Below, one piece after another: positions 58,749-64,000 of a stretch of 64,000 nt of DNA. The translations under genes were made by a program, and so were the position numbers. A model generated the notes under the pieces. That model saw nothing but the letters and a program-made list of their open reading frames with translations. It had not been told where the DNA came from and ran no database searches. Origin of the DNA: Pholiota molesta (Eukaryota > Basidiomycota > Agaricomycetes > Agaricales > Strophariaceae); contig JACGCK010000085.1 in assembly GCA_014925825.1 (NCBI GenBank), forward strand, positions 1 to 64,000. Direction: 5' to 3'. The number at the start of each line of letters is the position of its first letter. Positions within the stretch are counted from its first letter, which is position 1.

Positions 58749-60308
58749 CTACAAGTACATAGTACGCAGCTCTATCCCATGCTCTCCAAGTTCGCTTTTC
58801 TGAACCTGGTATGAATGGGGTATATTGGACTTGATATCAAATCTAGTGGGCGTGGATGTTCGAATTCTTTCGAGCTTGTCAAACTCCATGACAAAACACA
58901 ACGCAAAGCCTGTCGAACGCGGCAAAGCCACACCAACATCCCATTCACTGAAATTCAAGAGTCCAAAAACAATGCTGCATCCGGAACCTCTATCGGTGGA
59001 GTGCCAACCAGTATTATTCGCGCAGGAAAGACTGGCCGTATCCAAAACATTATAGAGCAGGGGAAATGAATAAGCCATAGAGATATGTGGATTGAAATAT
59101 GTTTCCAAATCAATATCGGCTCTGACATAAAACATTCCAATACTAGACCAAGGTGCGTCTGGCGAGGACACAGACATTGAAATAGCAGGCATCAAAAGGA
59201 TTGAAACGTGCAGTCCCAAATGTGTCAATGTTAAAGGGATGCGAGGAGTGGGCCAGTAGATACGTTCGCGTGATCTCTGGAGAAATTGTTCTGGATGGGA
59301 TGGGATGCAGGAAGATACTGTGCTGGAACTGGGGCTCCGCCTGGTGAAGCCCCAGTTCAGAATGTCATATGCAGACCCGCCGGGGAGGTTCATAATTTCC
59401 TTCAGAAGCCGGATGAACGCCCGCTCAGAGCCCTCACCATACGCGATTGAAAGGCTGACATTGAAGATCCCCATCAGCGAATAAGCAACGTCCTCTTCGC
59501 GAGTTACTTGTCGACTCGCTGCCCATTCCATCCGTTCGGATATAGGAATTTGGTGGCGACGCGCCCCGAATAACTGACGATGTTGTGGCTTGATGCTTGT
59601 TGCCATAAAAATCTCGTCCTCCATCAGGTAGTGCTTCCCGTCATCGTACATATCTTTAGGAAGCGTCTGCCAATTCGCGCCATGGAATATGATAGATCGT
59701 GGGGCGAGCAGCTCCTGCAATGTCCAGCCGCGAGTAAACCAGACATCGCTATGCATTTGTGAGAGTGCTGTGGTTTGCGCGAGGTAGGCAATGCAAACAG
59801 ACGCGTCGGCGTACCAAGCGTACATAGAGCGGATCGATTCGTCGAGCTCGGCGCTGCTGTCCTTGTTGATACAGATCGTATCCATCCAACCGAAAGTGAT
59901 CTTGTGATTTGTAGCTGCGATTCTACAAAAATTGGCGAGCTTTTGATATCCTGCTGAGCCACGGTCAAATTTGCCAGCATTCCAAGCAGCATAAGTAACC
60001 TCGCCTGGTGCGTCGCGGATCCATGTATGCGATAAAATGGCGTATTCAGCATAATGAGATATAAATTCATCAATAACGTCTTGGTTCTCTCTAGATGTCG
60101 TATCATAGTCGTCCACTTCGAGAAGACGAAGTGTCCTTGAAATGTCGGTTTGGTAGAATTCCGATTCCATTGCCAGAGAAATCCGATCGAATATCGTACT
60201 CCGTTCAATGAGCTCCATATCTGATCCATCCGCTTTGAAGGCCAACAAGCGTATGGGCATCTTGTTGAAGACGCGGTAGCGCACTTTCTCCAGCGCTAGT
60301 TTCAGCAT
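58749..60308 (-). CDS. HET-domain (heterokaryon incompatibility) protein
   Basis: A single intact exon of 519 codons. Residues 95-215 form the HET domain: YAILSHTWIRDAPGEVTYAA, then FGWMDTICINKDSSAELDES, IRSMYAWYADASVCIAYL and WFTRGWTLQELLAPRSIIFH. The segment REEDVAYSLMGIFNVSLSIA is the usual continuation in basidiomycete HET proteins. HET domains trigger cell death when incompatible hyphae fuse; basidiomycetes carry dozens of such genes whose individual roles are mostly unknown. The internal Met before PIRLLAFKADG (about residue 18) is the more typical start for this family; the upstream ATG at 60308 is also possible. No partner gene such as a STAND NTPase is adjacent. Confidence 0.9.
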   Translation of the reverse strand: MLKLALEKVRYRVFNKMPIRLLAFKADGSDMELIERSTIFDRISLAMESEFYQTDISRTLRLLEVDDYDTTSRENQDVIDEFISHYAEYAILSHTWIRDAPGEVTYAAWNAGKFDRGSAGYQKLANFCRIAATNHKITFGWMDTICINKDSSAELDESIRSMYAWYADASVCIAYLAQTTALSQMHSDVWFTRGWTLQELLAPRSIIFHGANWQTLPKDMYDDGKHYLMEDEIFMATSIKPQHRQLFGARRHQIPISERMEWAASRQVTREEDVAYSLMGIFNVSLSIAYGEGSERAFIRLLKEIMNLPGGSAYDILNWGFTRRSPSSSTVSSCIPSHPEQFLQRSRERIYWPTPRIPLTLTHLGLHVSILLMPAISMSVSSPDAPWSSIGMFYVRADIDLETYFNPHISMAYSFPLLYNVLDTASLSCANNTGWHSTDRGSGCSIVFGLLNFSEWDVGVALPRSTGFALCFVMEFDKLERIRTSTPTRFDIKSNIPHSYQVQKSELGEHGIELRTMYL

Positions 60309-61259
60309 TGGAGGCTTTTCAGAATCAACTTGATTCGAATCTGCATTGAGTACACTGTTATCCGAGCAACAAAATTCTCACCTTGATTCCGACTGGAGAT
60401 TTGGATAATATTTTGTTGCCGTCCGGGGATGGGAATTATAGCCAATGTTGTTCCCGAGAACGTTATCACCTAAAGATGTTATAGAGATTTACTGAGCAAT
60501 TAAAATGAATATATAATACCTAGCTTGTTTTCGGCTCTGCTACTGTGTTGAACTACTTGCGAGCGTACGAGCATGCCTGTAAGCCTGGCCACCAGCCATA
60601 CACGTTCGGCCCGTTATTCCCGTATCACGTGACTCTTATCGATTCATCGTAGATATCTTTTCTCTCTCTTTTCTTCACGTACCGTTACCTCGCCCGCCCT
60701 GTACCTGTCCTGTTCTCGACAATACAACGTGGTCCAATCATTTCCTGTGTGACCACGGCGCCCCAGTGTTGCCCATTGACGACGGGCTTCCACTTTTTTT
60801 TTTGATTTCGGCCTTACTTCAATCTTTACCACCCCCCTTTTGACATCCTGGAAGAAGACCACCACCGGTTCACTCGCCACACCGCTCGTTCATTCAACAT
60901 CCCACTCATTGATCCCTTTGCTTCCCCATGTTGTAAATATACGTACGCACCGCTCTGGGCGCTTGTTTGGTTCCCTTCATTCTTTCATCTCGCATACACT
61001 CTCCTTAGATAATACTTTCTCTCGTATATATAGAGTTTACTTTCCCACCACAGCTCTCCTCAGTTCGTCTTACACGTCGAGACTGAGGTGAGCCTTACTG
61101 CATATAGTTTCACTCCATATTTACTTACTCATATACCTGTAGACTCTCTTTTACATTCCAGGTATATTCTAATACATCAGTTCGTCTTACACGTCGAGAC
61201 TGAGACTCTCTTTTACATTCCAGTGGTGCCACGTCTGTTCTACAACTATCATTCCAACA
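60309..61259 (+). other. 5' LTR and leader of the copia element, left border unresolved
   Basis: The LTR should end at 61259 (...CCAACA), directly before the primer-binding site. Its left end cannot be fixed because the 3' LTR lies outside the window; it probably begins within 60600-60950. Two direct repeats lie at 61061-61161 and 61178-61223. Confidence 0.5.
61061..61223 (+). repeat. Tandem leader repeat with one copy lacking a 55-nt GT-AG segment
   Basis: Copy 1 is TTCGTCTTACACGTCGAGAC plus TGAG, then 55 nt (61088-61142, GTGAGC...TGTAG), then ACTCTCTTTTACATTCCAG. Copy 2 (61178-61223) has the same two flanks joined directly. The missing segment has intron ends and a typical fungal intron length. 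Confidence 0.75.
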
Positions 61260-61271
61260 GGTTATGGGCCC
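61260..61271 (+). other. Primer-binding site for initiator tRNA-Met half-molecule
   Basis: GGTTATGGGCCC follows the LTR end CCAACA directly. Its complement GGGCCCATAACC corresponds to the anticodon stem-loop of initiator methionine tRNA (CAT anticodon), the primer type used by Drosophila copia and yeast Ty5. This fits the copia assignment of the element. Confidence 0.7.
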
Positions 61272-61348
61272 CGGTAGCCTACACATTCATTAGATACAAT
61301 TGAACCACTGCGAAAACCACTGCGAACATTCATTCTATTTTTGCTGCT

Positions 61349-64000
61349 ATGCCAGAAGTCACCAAATCCGTCACCGCCGCGTCAAACCGCCTATACGACA
61401 TCCCATCACTCGAAAATGATGGTTCGAACTTCCAGACGTGGAAGTATAGAATAACCATGGTCCTCGATGTTCGAGGACTCATCGGAATTGTCGACGGCAC
61501 CGAAGTGAAGCCACTGCCGCAAGCTTCGACGTCAGGCAAGGCCGCCGAGGGCGCGCCATCCGAGCTGGACAAAGTTGCCGAGTGGGAACGACGGGACAAG
61601 GAGGCACGCGCGCAGATCACACTGACACTCAAGGATGAGCCGCTCAGTGGCGTTATCCACGCAATCTCCGCGGCTGATGTTTGGGACAAACTCCTGTGAC
61701 GTTACGAAGGCAAAGGAAAGCAAGATGTTGCCTTCCTCACAGGCAAGATCTTCCGCAGCACCTTCACTGACGAGAATCCCCTCGAGCCCCAGCTAAATGC
61801 TGTCCGTCATAAGGCACACATCCTAAAGACTCTGAAACATGAGCTTAGCGATGCACTCGTCGCCATCGCTCTCATTATCTCTCTTCCGGAATCCTTCTCA
61901 ACCCTTCGAACCATCCTCATGGCCACACCAGAAGACAAGCTCACCACGGATTGGGTTGTCGCTCAAGTCCTCACGGAGGAGAAGAGCCGACAAAACCCTA
62001 ATTCCTCGCATTCTGCGCTTATGGCGCGAACCGCAAAAGGAAAGCCGGGCGATGCTTCGAAGTCTTTCGGCGCAAAAGGATCTGAGAAAAAGGTTATCCG
62101 TTGCCATCACTGCAAGAAGAAAGGTCACCTTAAACATGAGTGCCGCAAACTCAAGGCGGAACAGGCAGCTGCGAAGGACAAAGATTCAAAGGGGACGTCA
62201 GCTTCAGTCGAGAAGAAAGAGGGCGAGCTTACCGCGAAGATCACCACAATCTCGAGCACGGACAACGACGACAAGCTCACGCTGCAGCTTTTCGTAGCTA
62301 ACAGCATCGCTAAGCGCCCATCCATGCTCTCAAAATGGGTTATTGACTCGGGCGCTTCCGCGCCGATGTCGTCGAACCGTTCATGGTTTCACACCTACCG
62401 CGAGCTCGCCAAGCCAAAAGAAGTATGGCTCGGAGACGAGCGCTTCATCCTCGCCACGGGAGTCGGCCGTATTTTCCTGAACCTTTGTATTCCTGGTCAG
62501 CAATCTCGACTCACTGTCATTCAGGACGCCTACTACGTACCGAAACTTCGCGGAAACCTGATTTCCGTGTCGCGTCTCACACGCTCTAGGTACTCTGTCA
62601 ATTTCGCTCCTGACGATGTCTGTGAACTGCTTGACGCCTCGAAAGCCGTTTGCGGTATTGGGCGCCTCGAGGACAACCTATACATCCTCGAAGCGACACC
62701 CGTTTTGCCCGAACGTGCCTATATCTGTCAATCACCTTCCTTACCTACCGAAGCCGCCGACGATCTTGATCCCAACGCCGAAAAACAGCTCTCCGCGTTT
62801 ATGGCCAAAGTCAAGGTTTCCAAGGCGCCGCTCAGCACCTGGCACCGTCGTTTCGGCCACGTCACGCCGGAATCTGTACGAAAGCTGGTTAGCAAGACAT
62901 GGTAAAAGGCATGCATATTACCGAGGATGACATGCATGATGTTACGTGCATTCCTTGTCTTGAAGGAAAGCAGACGCGAAATCCTATCTGAAGGAATCCG
63001 ACGCCATTCATCCCCGCCTACTCTATCGCATCCATTCGGATCTCTGCGGACCTATGCAAACTGAAGCCAAGCATGGTCAGAAGTATTTTATGACATTCAT
63101 TGACGGAAAGTCTCACTTGTCAAGGTTGAACTTCTTCGGGAGAAGTCAAAGACCCTCGCTTCTTTCAAGAAGCTTGTGAATCGTGCGGAGATTGAGACAG
63201 GCGATAACGTAAATTTCTTGCGGTCTGACAGAGGAGGCGAGTACACCTCTGCGGAATTTGGCAAATTCCTAGAGGCGAAGGGGATACATCACGAACGGAC
63301 GAATCCGGACACCCCTCAAGAAAATGGCATTAGCGAACGAATGAATAGGACGTTGATTGAAATGGCACGTACCTCGCTGAGGGACGCAGACCTCCCGAAT
63401 TCATTCTGGGGTTACGCGATTGAGCATGCCGCTCATATCGTCAACATCACCCCAACACGAGCCCTTCCTGACGAAATAACACCGCATGAGGCTTATTTCG
63501 GTAACAAACCGAACGTTGCTCACCTTCGCGCATTCGGCTGCAAAGCCTACGTGCATGTCCCGCAGTCAAAACGTAAGAAACTCGACGCAAAATCGCTCGA
63601 GTGTGTCCACTTGGGGTATGCGCCGCACAAGAAGGCTTTCGTCCTTCTGCATCGCCCCTCCGGCCGCATTGTTGAATCGCGAGATGTTCATTTTGATGAA
63701 GGCATGCCTGGGGGTCAGTCCAGGGTCGTTATCGACGCCTCGAACGGCGAGAACGACGGCAATTTCGCTTCTGTGGAGTATAAAGGGTCAGAGGACAAAA
63801 TGGATGATCAGGAAGACATACCACACATCATGGACGACGATAACAGCTTGTTTGACGTCGTTACTAATCCTACTGGCCAGGACGACGGTCCTAGGCATGT
63901 TCCAGCCTCTGGTGGCGCAAATCCGACCTCCAGAAACACCCAGAATGCCAGCAGTTCGACTCCGGACGCCTCTACAGCGCGAACGAGCGAACGCGCGTCT
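61349..64000 (+). mobile_element. Ty1/copia retrotransposon polyprotein, degraded and cut by window edge
   Basis: ATG 61349 starts the Gag part (MPEVTKSVTAASNR, then NFQTWKYRITMVLDVRGL). An in-frame TGA at 61697 interrupts it, after which the same frame runs to 62905. It contains the zinc knuckle CHHCKKKGHLKHEC (C-x2-C-x4-H-x4-C), the protease site WVIDSGASAPMSS and the pre-integrase HRRFGHV...CIPCLEGKQTR. The frame then moves at about 62899, 62990 and 63119. The integrase core shows HSDLCGP, SDRGGEY and QENGISERMNR, giving the D-D-E triad. Reverse transcriptase and RNase H lie beyond the window. With one stop and three frame changes this copy is probably not autonomous, unless those are assembly errors. 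Confidence 0.88.

Noticed and set aside
1..64000. CRISPR arrays, operons, ribosome-binding sites
   Set aside because: The window is eukaryotic with spliceosomal introns; no regularly spaced direct repeats of CRISPR type were seen.

Overview
The window is nuclear DNA of a filamentous basidiomycete, most likely an Agaricomycete. Coding regions are split by many 50-60 nt GT-AG introns, some with recognisable branch sites such as tactaac at 1851. The gene content is fungal: a RIF1-type telomere protein, a GPI-anchored chitin deacetylase, a GCN4-like bZIP, a HET-domain protein, an MFS sugar transporter, a fungal cyclopropane fatty acid synthase-like methyltransferase, an AIM9-like phosphotransferase and a Ty1/copia retrotransposon. 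All functional calls come from reading the translations; no search was run.

Layout. 0-6 kb: a WD40 gene running off the left edge, a small divergent gene, a block of palindromic repeats, and a large lineage-restricted gene broken by frame changes. 6.7-11.8 kb: a GC-rich RIF1-like gene with about a dozen frame changes between otherwise well conserved blocks. 13.3-15.6 kb: chitin deacetylase. 16.4-39.4 kb: a duplication-rich accessory region with five kinase-like paralogues (K1-K5), all on the minus strand. Between them lie three degraded fragments of the RIF1 3' end, a fragment that looks like the C-terminal part of a SET3-like protein, three related SINE-like elements, several duplicated non-coding blocks and a duplicated 3' end of the fatty-acid methyltransferase gene. 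An intact AIM9-like gene sits in the middle. 39.7-53.9 kb is ordinary: fatty-acid methyltransferase, a DUF6987-like protein, a single-pass membrane protein, a sugar transporter, a small secreted protein and the bZIP factor. 54-58.7 kb holds no convincing gene. 58.7-60.3 kb is a HET gene, and from about 60.6 kb to the right edge lies a copia element without its 3' end.

The window contains no single-function operon. Its most unusual feature is repeated local copying: kinase genes, RIF1 tails, the methyltransferase tail and SINE-like pieces recur in the same 25 kb. The kinases share an N-terminal domain of about 100 residues, a degenerate glycine loop, an HRDIKxxN catalytic loop, DFN or DFD in place of DFG, and a conserved hydrophobic C-terminal tail. 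They look like a lineage-specific family of unknown role.

Two cautions. Frame breaks cluster in GC-rich conserved genes (RIF1-like, bZIP), which suggests uncorrected assembly indels as well as true decay. The copia leader holds a tandem repeat in which the second copy lacks exactly one 55-nt GT-AG segment, as if copied from spliced RNA.
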